Source: an uncultured Oscillospiraceae bacterium (GTDB taxonomy: Bacteria; Bacillota; Clostridia; Oscillospirales; Oscillospiraceae). From it: 8,800 bases of DNA. Every line of letters starts with the position of its first letter. Position 1 is the stretch's first letter. Positions 1 to 6,126 of this stretch are shown piece after piece. A program made the translations under genes and the position numbers. Below the pieces are notes generated by a model. It had not been told where the DNA came from. It saw only the letters and a program-made list of their open reading frames with translations, and searched no databases. The stretch lies in NCBI GenBank assembly GCA_934567115.1, contig CAKTJA010000048.1, forward strand, positions 1-8,800, given 5' to 3'.

Positions 1-707
1 GTGTTGGTCTTGAAGGTGACCTCCGTACCGGTGGAGCGGCCGATCCAGTTGCGCTGCTGGGTCTTGACGCGCTCGATATAGTCCACGTCGTCCAGATCGT
101 CGATCAGACGGTCGGCGTACTTTGTGATGGCAAGCATCCACTGGCTCTTCTCCTTGCGGATGACCTCGCTGCCGCAGCGCTCGCAGACGCCCTCGACGAC
201 CTCCTCGTTCGCCAGCACGCACTTGCAGCTCGTACACCAGTTGACGGGCATGGTGGTCTTATAGGCAAGCCCGCGCTTGAACATCTGGAGGAAGATCCAC
301 TGCGTCCATTTGTAGTACTCCGGGTCGGTGGTGTCAACCACGCGGTCCCAGTCGAAGCCGTAGCCGAGCATCTTGAGCTGGCGGGTAAAATTCTCAATAT
401 TCCGCTTCGTGATGATGGCGGGATGGATGTGATTTTTGATGGCGAAGTTCTCGGTCGGCAGACCGAACGCGTCAAAGCCGATGGGGTTGAGCACGTTGCA
501 GCCCTGCATGCGCTTTTTGCGGCAGATGATATCCATCGCCGTAAAGGGGCGCGGATGGCCGACGTGCAGCCCCGCGGCGGAGGGGTAGGGGAACTCGATC
601 AGGCCGTAAAACTTGGGCCTCGGATCGCCGGTGACGGCGGCGTAGGGCTTCGTCTCCTCCCACCGCCGCTGCCATTTTTTCTCAATGGCTTCAAAATCGT
701 ACTTCAT
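1..707 (-). CDS. leuS: leucyl-tRNA synthetase, N-terminal part (runs off the window)
   Basis: Class I aminoacyl-tRNA synthetase that charges tRNA-Leu with leucine in the cytoplasm. The frame opens at ATG 707 and stays open to base 1, giving 235 visible residues; bacterial LeuRS is usually 800-880, so the 3' part is missing because of the window edge. The N-terminus ([16 protein letters not shown]) is typical of LeuRS. The ATP-binding HIGH motif appears as HVGH at residues 48-51 after [22 protein letters not shown] (78-90) belongs to the Rossmann catalytic core, and YYKWTQWIF (131-139) is a LeuRS hallmark. A zinc knuckle follows with C158, C161, C175 and C178; B. subtilis LeuRS, as I recall it, has lost these cysteines. 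WIGRSTG near residue 223 marks entry to the editing domain. The Shine-Dalgarno GAAGGAG (714-720) sits 6 bases before ATG. The KMSKS loop and anticodon domain lie outside the window. Family assignment is very secure. Confidence 0.97.
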   Translation of the reverse strand, partial: MKYDFEAIEKKWQRRWEETKPYAAVTGDPRPKFYGLIEFPYPSAAGLHVGHPRPFTAMDIICRKKRMQGCNVLNPIGFDAFGLPTENFAIKNHIHPAIITKRNIENFTRQLKMLGYGFDWDRVVDTTDPEYYKWTQWIFLQMFKRGLAYKTTMPVNWCTSCKCVLANEEVVEGVCERCGSEVIRKEKSQWMLAITKYADRLIDDLDDVDYIERVKTQQRNWIGRSTGTEVTFKTN

Positions 708-755
708 GCTTTTCTCCTTCTCTTTTATCATCGAGATCAGATGCTCTTCTCTTCA

Positions 756-770
756 TCGCCGCCCCGGCGA
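756..770 (-). repeat. 6-bp perfect hairpin in the rsfS-leuS gap
   Basis: TCGCCG and CGGCGA flank a three-base loop, giving a perfect GC-rich stem. On the transcribed strand it is followed by a purine-rich stretch (TGAAGAGAAG) rather than a U-run, so it does not look like a standard intrinsic terminator. It lies about 50 bases before the leuS start. It could stabilise a processed 5' end, or be chance in GC-rich DNA. Confidence 0.35.
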
Positions 771-800
771 AAGGCCCGTCCGGAACGCCTCGTCCCTTCC

Positions 801-836
801 GCCGCCATTGCTCCTTTGCGAAGCGCCCCCGGCGGC
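801..836 (-). repeat. inverted repeat just downstream of rsfS stop
   Basis: GCCGCC (801-806) and GGCGGC (831-836) are complementary, with 24 bases between them, starting 8 bases after the rsfS stop codon. There is no T-run on the transcribed side, so an intrinsic terminator is unlikely. The rest of the 137-base gap (708-844) shows no convincing -35/-10 promoter and no T-box consensus. It could be a weak read-through structure between rsfS and leuS, or chance. Confidence 0.25.
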
Positions 837-844
837 GTACGGCG

Positions 845-1243
845 TCATTTCGCCGCGTCGGGCGTCAGCACGCCGGAGAGGTCCAGCTCGTGACCGTCGC
901 TCCAAAGGCGCTCGAGCGCGTAAAACTCACGCGCCTCCTCGTTGAACACATGCACGGCAACGCAGCCGTAATCAAGCAGCACCCAAGTGCCGCCGCGATA
1001 GCCCTCGCGGTGGAGCGGCTTCTCGCCCAGCTCGTCCAGCGCCTTTTCCACCTCGTCGCACAGGGCGTTGATCTGCGTGTTGCTTCCGCCGGAGCAGATC
1101 ACAAAATAATCCGCCAGCGTGGTGATCTTGTCGATCTCCAGCACCTTGATGTCCTTTCCCTTCTTGCTGTCGAGCGCCTTGGCCGCAGCCAGCGCCAGCT
1201 CCTTTGCATTCACCATTTTCTCTGTTTCCTTTCCCTTATTCAT
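845..1243 (-). CDS. rsfS: ribosomal silencing factor RsfS (Iojap/YbeB/YqeL family)
   Basis: Small cytoplasmic protein that binds ribosomal protein uL14 on the 50S subunit and blocks joining of the 30S subunit when nutrients are short. The product has 132 residues, slightly above the family norm of about 105-130. Typical family blocks are the KALDSKKGKDIKVLEI segment (23-38), TTLADYFVICSGGSNTQ (41-57), the REGYRGGTWVLLDYG region (79-93) and VAVHVFNEEAREFYALERLW (95-114). The frame continues upstream of ATG 1243, but that ATG has a strong GGAGGGAGGA site 8 bases upstream. The later ATG at 1216 would give 123 residues and has only a weak AAGGAAA at poor spacing. The gene follows the LCP gene after an 83-base structured gap and precedes leuS. 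The same yqeK-(LCP)-rsfS order is familiar from Clostridia. Function is inferred from family membership. Confidence 0.95.
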   Translation of the reverse strand: MNKGKETEKMVNAKELALAAAKALDSKKGKDIKVLEIDKITTLADYFVICSGGSNTQINALCDEVEKALDELGEKPLHREGYRGGTWVLLDYGCVAVHVFNEEAREFYALERLWSDGHELDLSGVLTPDAAK

Positions 1244-1250
1244 TTCCCGA

Positions 1251-1260
1251 TCCTCCCTCC
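1251..1260 (-). promoter_or_regulatory. ribosome-binding site that fixes the rsfS start
   Basis: The transcribed strand reads GGAGGGAGGA, then 8 bases to ATG 1243. This is the strongest Shine-Dalgarno near the gene and favours the MNKGKE start over the internal MVNAKEL start. It directly abuts the closing stem of the GC-rich structure at 1261-1310, so folding of that structure could affect its accessibility. Confidence 0.7.
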
Positions 1261-1310
1261 GCGCCTTCGCCGCCCGGCCCTCCGGGAGCGGGGGACCGTC
1301 CCCCCGGCGC
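1261..1310 (-). promoter_or_regulatory. possible three-way-junction RNA structure in the rsfS leader
   Basis: The 83-base gap between the LCP stop and rsfS contains three nested, perfectly paired elements. An outer stem joins GCGCC (1261-1265) and GGCGC (1306-1310). Inside it, one hairpin pairs CCCGG (1273-1277) with CCGGG (1282-1286) around a four-base loop. A second pairs GGGGGA (1290-1295) with TCCCCC (1299-1304) around a three-base loop. Together they can form a compact three-way junction that ends exactly where the rsfS Shine-Dalgarno begins. No U-run follows, so it is not an ordinary terminator. It matches no riboswitch I recognise. It could be a translational control element, an RNA stability element, a dispersed repeat copy, or a chance fold in GC-rich DNA. 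Confidence 0.35.
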
Positions 1311-1326
1311 AAAACCGAATCGGGGC

Positions 1327-2697
1327 TTATTCGTTGCCTGTCATTTCTCCGATCACCGTCAGGCTTCCGGACGTCGCCTCGACCGGCTCCTGCTCCTCGG
1401 TCTGCGGCTGACTGCTGCCCTCCCATTCCGTGACCTTCCCACTGTACGGATCGACCTTCACCGGCGGTCTGGCAGCCGCCTTGCTGTCCTCAACCCGTCC
1501 GGTGGAGGAGGAAAGCGACCCGTCCGAATTGAGCGACATGATGTCCAGATCGCTCATTTTAAACTTCTCCGTAAAGGGGCTGAGCGAATCATTCACAAAA
1601 TCCAGAAGCTCCTTCGCGTTGGGGAACACATAGGACTGCGCGTTCCTGTAGACGCGGCTGTAGGCGTACTTCGCCGTACTCGGCATGGTGACGAAATTCA
1701 CGTCGTCGATCTTCAGTCCGCCCAGGACCGCCCGCTTGCCGAACCAGAGCATTTCCTCAAAGCTGAGGTCGGAGGTGACGTTCTCCTTCACCGCCGTGGC
1801 GAACGCGCCGATCTTTGTGACGTTTTTCAGCTGAAGCAGCTGCTCGACCATCGCCTTTAGAAGCGTCTGCTGCGTCCGGATGCGCCCAAGGTCGCCGTCC
1901 GGATAGCCGCGCCGCCGTCCGGTCGCGGGGTCTTTGTTGTCGTATCGGTAGCGCAGCACCTGCATCACGTCGTCCCCGCTGAGCTTGCGGTAGCCCGCAG
2001 TCTGATGGATGTGCAGATCCTGCGCGGGATCGTCATAGTTCATGTTCATCGGAACGTCATAGTAAACGCCGCCCATCGCCTCCACGATCGCGCCCACGGC
2101 GTCCCATTCCACGATGACCTGATAATCCGGCTCAAAGCCGACGAGCTGCGAGATCTCCTTGTACATGGCCTGAATCCCCTTTTCGCCCCCGCCGTAGTAG
2201 TTGTAGACCGAATTGATGCGCTTGATGTCCCACGGAACGTTGACCATCGTGTCGCGCGGCACGGACATGACCGTCGCCTTCTGGTTCGTCACGTCATAGC
2301 TTGCCAGCAGCATCGTATCCGTGTTCCCGCCGCCGCCCGTGTCCCGGCCGAGCACCAGCACCGTGTAGAAGTCCTGACTTCTGCGCTCTCCGCCCGCCCT
2401 CGGGCGCACGCCGTCGCCGTAGTCGATCTCGTCCACCCGGGTCTCTCCCTGCTCGCCGTCCGTATCGTCCCGGTTCGGCAGCTCCGGCGCACGGATGGAG
2501 CTCATCACGTACAGCCCGAGGCCGACCGCCGCAGCGAGCAGGACCGCGAGAGTGCCGAAGATCCACCGCTTCGGGTGCGCAAAAAGTCCCTTGACCTGCG
2601 CCCATGCGTCGTCGCCGTGCTCGTCAAACGCACCGTCCACCCGCTCGCGCAGCTCGTCTAATTTGAGGTTTCTGTTTACCTCACGCTTTCCCTTCAT
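1327..2697 (-). CDS. LCP (LytR-CpsA-Psr) family cell-wall polymer ligase
   Basis: LCP enzymes transfer undecaprenyl-phosphate-linked polymers such as wall teichoic acid or capsule onto peptidoglycan on the outer face of the membrane. The 456-residue product has a charged cytoplasmic N-terminus (1-44), one membrane helix (about 45-66), a short linker, and an LCP domain at about 110-310. Expected motifs are visible: LVLGRDTGGGGNTDTML (114-130; R118 and D126 in the expected binding positions), SVPRDTMVNVP (145-155), YRKLSGDDVMQVLRYR (236-251) and DLGRIRTQQ (269-277). The tail after about residue 380 is rich in Ser, Thr, Pro and Glu and looks disordered. ATG 2697 overlaps the end of the NadD-YqeK gene by 17 bases, with AAGGGG 7 bases upstream, which suggests translational coupling. 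The polymer it attaches cannot be told from sequence. Confidence 0.93.
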   Translation of the reverse strand: MKGKREVNRNLKLDELRERVDGAFDEHGDDAWAQVKGLFAHPKRWIFGTLAVLLAAAVGLGLYVMSSIRAPELPNRDDTDGEQGETRVDEIDYGDGVRPRAGGERRSQDFYTVLVLGRDTGGGGNTDTMLLASYDVTNQKATVMSVPRDTMVNVPWDIKRINSVYNYYGGGEKGIQAMYKEISQLVGFEPDYQVIVEWDAVGAIVEAMGGVYYDVPMNMNYDDPAQDLHIHQTAGYRKLSGDDVMQVLRYRYDNKDPATGRRRGYPDGDLGRIRTQQTLLKAMVEQLLQLKNVTKIGAFATAVKENVTSDLSFEEMLWFGKRAVLGGLKIDDVNFVTMPSTAKYAYSRVYRNAQSYVFPNAKELLDFVNDSLSPFTEKFKMSDLDIMSLNSDGSLSSSTGRVEDSKAAARPPVKVDPYSGKVTEWEGSSQPQTEEQEPVEATSGSLTVIGEMTGNE

Positions 2698-3898
2698 TCG
2701 CCTTCCCCTTTAAATAATCGCATGCGGCAAGGGTGTTGCCGTGGATGGGATTCCCCATCTCCTCCATTTCTCTGACCGTCATCTCAAGTCCCGCAAGAAG
2801 TCCGCGGTCAAGGTCCTCCCACACGATCCCGCGCAGCTCGTCCACGCCGGGGAAATCGCGCGTCGGCTCGATAAAGTCCGCCAGATAGATCACCTTTTCA
2901 AGAAGCGTCATATCGGGTCTTCCGGTCGTGTGCCAGCGGATCGCGCCGTACACCTCGTCGTCCACGCCGAACACATCGCGCGCGAGCGCCGCGCCGGTCT
3001 TCGCATGCAGCAGCTTGAGCGCCTTCTTCTCCAGCTCATCAAGCGCGAGGCCGTACCTTTCGCACAGCGCAAGCTGCTCGTCCGCCGACAGTCTCTTCGT
3101 GCAGTCGTGCAGCAGCGCCGCGACGCGCGCCTTGTGCACGTCCGCCCCGTATTTCCGCGCAAGCTTCACCGCCGTCTCCTCGGTGCCGAGGACGTGCCTC
3201 ACGCGCTTTGCCGTCAGATAGCTCAGCGCGATGGGGCGGAGCTGCTCCGCCGTCAGGCGCTTGAGGTCAAGCCCCGTCCCATACAGCTTTTCACGCAGGA
3301 TATATCCGTATACCCGCTCCGAAAGCAGTCTGCCGGCCGTACCCGCAGCCAGCTCTCCGCGCAGCTCGGTGGAGGAGACCTGTACGATCCGCTCAAGCGG
3401 CACGACCGTGAACCGCCCCTGCGGGAAGCGCTTTGAAAGCTGCTCCGCCCGCGCGGCAAGCGCCTCGGCGGAATCGGTCCCGCTGCGGCAGAACGCGGCG
3501 ATCTCCGCCATCCCCGCGATCTCCTCCGGTTCGCGCCACGCGTCGAAGGAGAAGAGCATGTCCGTCCCCATGAAAAGCGTCAGCTCATCGTCCGGATACC
3601 GGGCCTTCAGCTCACGCAGGGTATCGACCGTGTAGCTCACGCCGCCGCGCAGCAGCTCAAGGTCAAGCGTCTCGACCTCCACGCCGCAGGCGAATGCGAG
3701 CTCCTCCCCCATCAGCCGCGTCATCGCAAGGCGGTGCGCCCCGGACGGACTTCCCTGCTCCATCGTCTTGTGCGGCGGCACGCCCGCCGGGACCAGCAGG
3801 AGCCTGTCAAGCCCCAGCCGCCCGACGGCCTCCGTCATTGCGTTCTGATGTCCAAGATGCGGCGGGTTGAAGCTTCCGCCGTAAATTCCGATCTTCAA
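2681..3898 (-). CDS. nadD: fused NadD (nicotinate-nucleotide adenylyltransferase) and YqeK (HD-domain Ap4A hydrolase)
   Basis: One 405-residue chain carries two enzymes that are separate in B. subtilis. The N-terminal half (1 to about 207) is NadD, which joins nicotinate mononucleotide and ATP to form deamido-NAD. It shows the nucleotidyltransferase motif GGSFNPPHLGH (7-17), VPAGVPPHK (36-44), SYTVDTLRELK (89-99), FMGTDMLFSFDAW (109-121) and SSTELR (175-180). The C-terminal half (about 215-397) is YqeK, an HD-superfamily hydrolase that cleaves Ap4A to ADP. Its metal ligands are present: H235 (RVRHVLG), H264-D265 (LLHDCTK), H298 (LLHAKTG), H323 (RWHTTG) and D341 (YLADFIEP). Both halves look intact, and there is no stop or frame change between them. 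The start is TTG at 3898, with GAGGG 7 bases upstream and no in-frame ATG between the yhbY stop and it. The end overlaps the LCP gene by 17 bases. Confidence 0.95.
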   Translation of the reverse strand: MKIGIYGGSFNPPHLGHQNAMTEAVGRLGLDRLLLVPAGVPPHKTMEQGSPSGAHRLAMTRLMGEELAFACGVEVETLDLELLRGGVSYTVDTLRELKARYPDDELTLFMGTDMLFSFDAWREPEEIAGMAEIAAFCRSGTDSAEALAARAEQLSKRFPQGRFTVVPLERIVQVSSTELRGELAAGTAGRLLSERVYGYILREKLYGTGLDLKRLTAEQLRPIALSYLTAKRVRHVLGTEETAVKLARKYGADVHKARVAALLHDCTKRLSADEQLALCERYGLALDELEKKALKLLHAKTGAALARDVFGVDDEVYGAIRWHTTGRPDMTLLEKVIYLADFIEPTRDFPGVDELRGIVWEDLDRGLLAGLEMTVREMEEMGNPIHGNTLAACDYLKGKANEGKA

Positions 3899-3905
3899 TG
3901 AAATT

Positions 3906-3910
3906 CCCTC
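3906..3910 (-). promoter_or_regulatory. ribosome-binding site for the TTG start of nadD-yqeK
   Basis: GAGGG lies 7 bases before TTG 3898 on the minus strand, in the 24-base gap after yhbY. The TTG codon is directly followed by the conserved KIGIYGGSF sequence that normally begins NadD, so TTG is almost certainly the true start. Confidence 0.75.
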
Positions 3911-3922
3911 TTCGCCGTCCGT

Positions 3923-4249
3923 TTAAACGGGTTTTTTCTTTCTGTCCTTCACGAGCGCGATGCGCTTTTCCTTCGGCTTCGCGTGCGTCTCGCGGTAGAG
4001 CACGAACTTCGTGCCGATCACCTGCACCTGCTCCGAGCGCGTAAGGCGGCTCAGCTCGTCGCAGGCCTCCCGTGCGGAGAGCATGCTGTTGTCAAGCACC
4101 CTGCACTTGATCAGCTCCCGCGCCTCAAGCGCGTCGTTCGCCTGCTTGACAAGATTCTCGCCGATGCCGTCCTTTCCGATATGAACGATTGGCTCAAGCT
4201 CGTTGGCCATTGCGCGCAGCTGCGCGCGCTGCTTGCCGGTCAGTTCCAT
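3923..4249 (-). CDS. yhbY: YhbY/YqeI RNA-binding protein (CRM domain)
   Basis: A 108-residue single CRM-domain protein that binds pre-50S ribosomal particles and is linked to large-subunit assembly. It begins with the family signature MELTGKQRAQLRAMA. The KH-like GxxG loop is within IGKDGIGENL (24-33). ELIKCRV (45-51) and QVQVIGTKFVLYR (74-86) are the other conserved blocks. The tail from about residue 90 is very lysine-rich, which fits RNA binding. Its ATG follows the rdgB TGA with no base between them, and AAAGGA lies inside the end of rdgB, so it is probably translationally coupled to rdgB. nadD follows after 24 bases, as in the B. subtilis yqeI-nadD-yqeK arrangement. Length is normal for the family (about 95-110). 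Confidence 0.95.
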   Translation of the reverse strand: MELTGKQRAQLRAMANELEPIVHIGKDGIGENLVKQANDALEARELIKCRVLDNSMLSAREACDELSRLTRSEQVQVIGTKFVLYRETHAKPKEKRIALVKDRKKKPV

Positions 4250-4846
4250 TCATTTGCTTCCTTTCAGATAGTCGTCAAGCGCGGCGGCAAAGCTCCGCAG
4301 CGCGCGGCCCCGGTGAGACACCGCGGCCTTCTCCTCCGCCGTGAGCTGAGCGAAGGTCTTTCGCAGCTCCGGCACGAAAAACAGCGGATCGTAGCCAAAG
4401 CCTCCCTCGCCCATCGGCACGAAGGCGATCGTCCCCGCGCACTCTCCCTGCGCGGTCAGCTCCTCCCCGTCGGGAAATACGCAGACAATGGAGGTGTGGA
4501 AATGCGCGGCGCGGTTCGTCTGCCCGCGCAGCGCGTTGAGCAGCAGCGTGCAGCGCCCTCTGTCGTCCAGACCCTCTCCGCCATACCGCGCGCTGTATAC
4601 GCCGGGCGCGCCGTTGAGCGCGTCAACGCACAATCCGGAGTCGTCCGCAATGGCGCCCAGGCCGGTCGCCTTCATCACCGCCGTCGCCTTCAGGCGCGCG
4701 TTCTCCTCAAAGGTCTCGCCGGTCTCCTCGACCTCCACCTTCGCGCCGAGGTCCGCCTCGCTCAAGACCTCCACGCCGAGGCTGCTCAGAATTTCGTTCA
4801 TTTCCTGCAATTTCTTGGGGTTCTGCGTTGCCAGCACCAGTTTCAT
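4250..4846 (-). CDS. rdgB: XTP/dITP pyrophosphatase, RdgB/HAM1 family
   Basis: House-cleaning enzyme that hydrolyses ITP, dITP and XTP to monophosphate and pyrophosphate, keeping deaminated purines out of DNA and RNA. The product has 198 residues, normal for the family. Visible motifs are LATQNPKKLQEM (5-16), ETGETFEENARLKA (41-54), IADDSGLCVDALNGAPGVYS (66-85, with the catalytic Asp in DDSG), ARYGGEG (86-92), FGYDPLFFVPE (150-160) and VSHRGRAL (176-183). The open frame extends upstream to 4990, but that extension is basic low-complexity sequence overlapping the neighbouring gene. ATG 4846 starts the conserved domain directly and has GGGAGG 6 bases upstream. It lies one base after the TAG of the zinc-ribbon gene and touches yhbY downstream. 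Confidence 0.96.
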   Translation of the reverse strand: MKLVLATQNPKKLQEMNEILSSLGVEVLSEADLGAKVEVEETGETFEENARLKATAVMKATGLGAIADDSGLCVDALNGAPGVYSARYGGEGLDDRGRCTLLLNALRGQTNRAAHFHTSIVCVFPDGEELTAQGECAGTIAFVPMGEGGFGYDPLFFVPELRKTFAQLTAEEKAAVSHRGRALRSFAAALDDYLKGSK

Positions 4847-4847
4847 G

Positions 4848-5225
4848 CTATACCTCCCACGGGTCCTTCTTCCGTTTTTCTTCTCTCTTTTGCTCGGCTC
4901 TTTCCTCTTCGCGGCGCTCCGCCGCCCTGTCCATCCGCTCCCCGAGCGAGCCGAGCGTCTTGTCCAGCCATCTGCCGGCCTTATCCGCAAAGGTCTCGAG
5001 CTCCCGCACAGGAACGATCACCACGCGGCAGCCCTCGCAGTAAAGCGCGGGGGCATAGCCTGCGGAAAACACATGCGCCTTCCCGAGCAGAACGCCTTCC
5101 TTCCAGCCATCGTCGTACCCGCCGTCCTCGTTTTTGCGGCACCAGCGGGTCATATCCCGAACGCTCTCGATCGCGCCGTCCTGCATTTCCTTCCCGCAGT
5201 AGGGACAGATGTTCGTAATTTCCAT
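4848..5225 (-). CDS. small zinc-ribbon protein with charged C-terminal helix, function unknown
   Basis: The 125-residue product begins MEITNICPYCGKEMQDGAIE. Two cysteine pairs, C7/C10 (CPYC) and C63/C66 (CEGC), would form one zinc site across a roughly 50-residue insert, like the split zinc ribbons of PF20097/DUF6487 proteins; that family name is from memory and unverified. The middle (residues 24-60) has aromatic residues and GKAHVFSAGYAPALYC leading into the second pair, plausibly a small beta sheet. From about residue 75 the sequence is highly charged (Glu/Arg/Lys-rich 98-121) and probably forms a long helix or coiled coil. There is no signal peptide or membrane segment, so it is probably cytoplasmic. 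ATG 5225 has GGAGAGG 6 bases upstream. The gene sits 28 bases after ftsY and 1 base before rdgB, so it is almost certainly cotranscribed. No specific function can be assigned. Confidence 0.85.
   Translation of the reverse strand: MEITNICPYCGKEMQDGAIESVRDMTRWCRKNEDGGYDDGWKEGVLLGKAHVFSAGYAPALYCEGCRVVIVPVRELETFADKAGRWLDKTLGSLGERMDRAAERREEERAEQKREEKRKKDPWEV
4853..4858 (-). promoter_or_regulatory. ribosome-binding site that fixes the rdgB start
   Basis: GGGAGG is placed 6 bases before ATG 4846, inside the last codons of the upstream zinc-ribbon gene. It supports the 198-residue RdgB start over a longer in-frame extension and implies reinitiation or coupling across the one-base gap. Confidence 0.75.
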
Positions 5226-5253
5226 ATCGTGCCTCTCCGTTCGGACGCTCCGC

Positions 5254-6123
5254 TCAAATCAGCGCGTTTACATACTCCTTCGCGTCGAAGGGCTGAAGAT
5301 CGTCGATCCCCTCGCCCAGCCCGACGAATTTCACCGGCACGCCCAGCTCCTGCGCGATCGCCACGCAGATGCCGCCCTTCGCCGTTCCGTCCAGCTTCGT
5401 GAGAATGATCCCGGTCAGGCCCGCCGTCTCGCGGAAGACCCGCGCCTGCTGAAGACCGTTCTGCCCGGTCGTCGCGTCGAGAACGAGCAGCGTCTCCTTC
5501 GCGGCGTCCGGCGTTTCCCGGTCGATGATCTTGCGCAGCTTCGCCAGCTCGCTCATCAGATTCGCCTTATTGTGCAGCCGTCCCGCCGTGTCGCAGAACA
5601 CGACGTCCACGTTCCGCGCCTTCGCCGCCTGAAGCGAATCGAACAGCACCGCGCCGGGGTCCGCGCCCTCGCTGCTGCGGACGATCTCCACGCCCGCGCG
5701 CTCCGCCCAGATCTCCAGCTGGTCCGCCGCAGCCGCGCGGAAGGTGTCCGCCGCGCACAGCAGCACGCGCTTCCCCTTCTTTCTGTACCTGTGCGCGAGC
5801 TTGCCGATGCTCGTCGTCTTGCCCACGCCGTTCACGCCGATGACGAGCACGACGCTCGGTCTGGTGGAAAGGTCGAGCGCGGTATCGCCCACGTTTAGCT
5901 TCTGCTCAAGAATATCGCGAAGCGCCTGCTTCACGTCGTCGCCGCGCTGGATGCTCTTTTCATACACGACCTTGCGCAACTGCTTGACCGCGTCTGCGGC
6001 GACAGCCGCGCCGAGGTCCGCCACGATCAGGCTTTCCTCCAGCTCGTCGTAAAACTCCTCATCAATGGTCTCCCAGATGATGCTGTCGAACCACGCTTTT
6101 TTGATCCTTGCAAAAATTCCCAT
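5254..6123 (-). CDS. ftsY: signal recognition particle receptor FtsY
   Basis: SRP-family GTPase that docks ribosome-nascent chain complexes carrying Ffh at the membrane and hands them to SecYEG. The 289-residue product is almost only the NG domain; the long acidic A domain of E. coli FtsY is absent, as is common in Gram-positives. Residues 1-12 ([12 protein letters not shown]) form a likely amphipathic membrane-binding helix. The N domain (about 20-80) includes [11 protein letters not shown]. GTPase motifs follow: G1 GVNGVGKTT (96-104), the SRP-specific [15 protein letters not shown] (126-140), G3 DTAGR (178-182), G4 [10 protein letters not shown] (242-251) and [13 protein letters not shown] (268-280). 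All key residues appear intact. ATG 6123 is 3 bases after the smc stop, with AAGGGG inside the end of smc. The smc-ftsY pairing is conserved across Firmicutes. Confidence 0.98.
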   Translation of the reverse strand: MGIFARIKKAWFDSIIWETIDEEFYDELEESLIVADLGAAVAADAVKQLRKVVYEKSIQRGDDVKQALRDILEQKLNVGDTALDLSTRPSVVLVIGVNGVGKTTSIGKLAHRYRKKGKRVLLCAADTFRAAAADQLEIWAERAGVEIVRSSEGADPGAVLFDSLQAAKARNVDVVFCDTAGRLHNKANLMSELAKLRKIIDRETPDAAKETLLVLDATTGQNGLQQARVFRETAGLTGIILTKLDGTAKGGICVAIAQELGVPVKFVGLGEGIDDLQPFDAKEYVNALI

Positions 6124-6126
6124 AGC

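Noticed and set aside
756..770. Intrinsic terminator after rsfS
   Set aside because: The hairpin is perfect but short, and purines rather than a U-run follow it on the transcribed strand.
737..808. 23-codon minus-strand frame in the rsfS-leuS gap as a leader peptide
   Set aside because: Its AGGAG lies only 2 bases from the ATG, it contains no leucine codons, and its sequence is ordinary basic filler, so there is no sign of leuS attenuation.
1244..1426. Upstream extension of rsfS into the LCP gene
   Set aside because: The added residues are Arg/Gly/Asp-rich shadow sequence of the LCP tail, and the best ribosome-binding site belongs to ATG 1243.
4847..4990. Upstream extension of rdgB
   Set aside because: It adds basic low-complexity sequence overlapping the zinc-ribbon gene, while ATG 4846 has a good ribosome-binding site and directly starts the conserved domain.
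3983..5218. 411-residue plus-strand frame spanning yhbY, rdgB and the zinc-ribbon gene
   Set aside because: It runs antisense across three well-supported genes and shows only Arg/Leu-rich low-complexity sequence, so it is a shadow frame.
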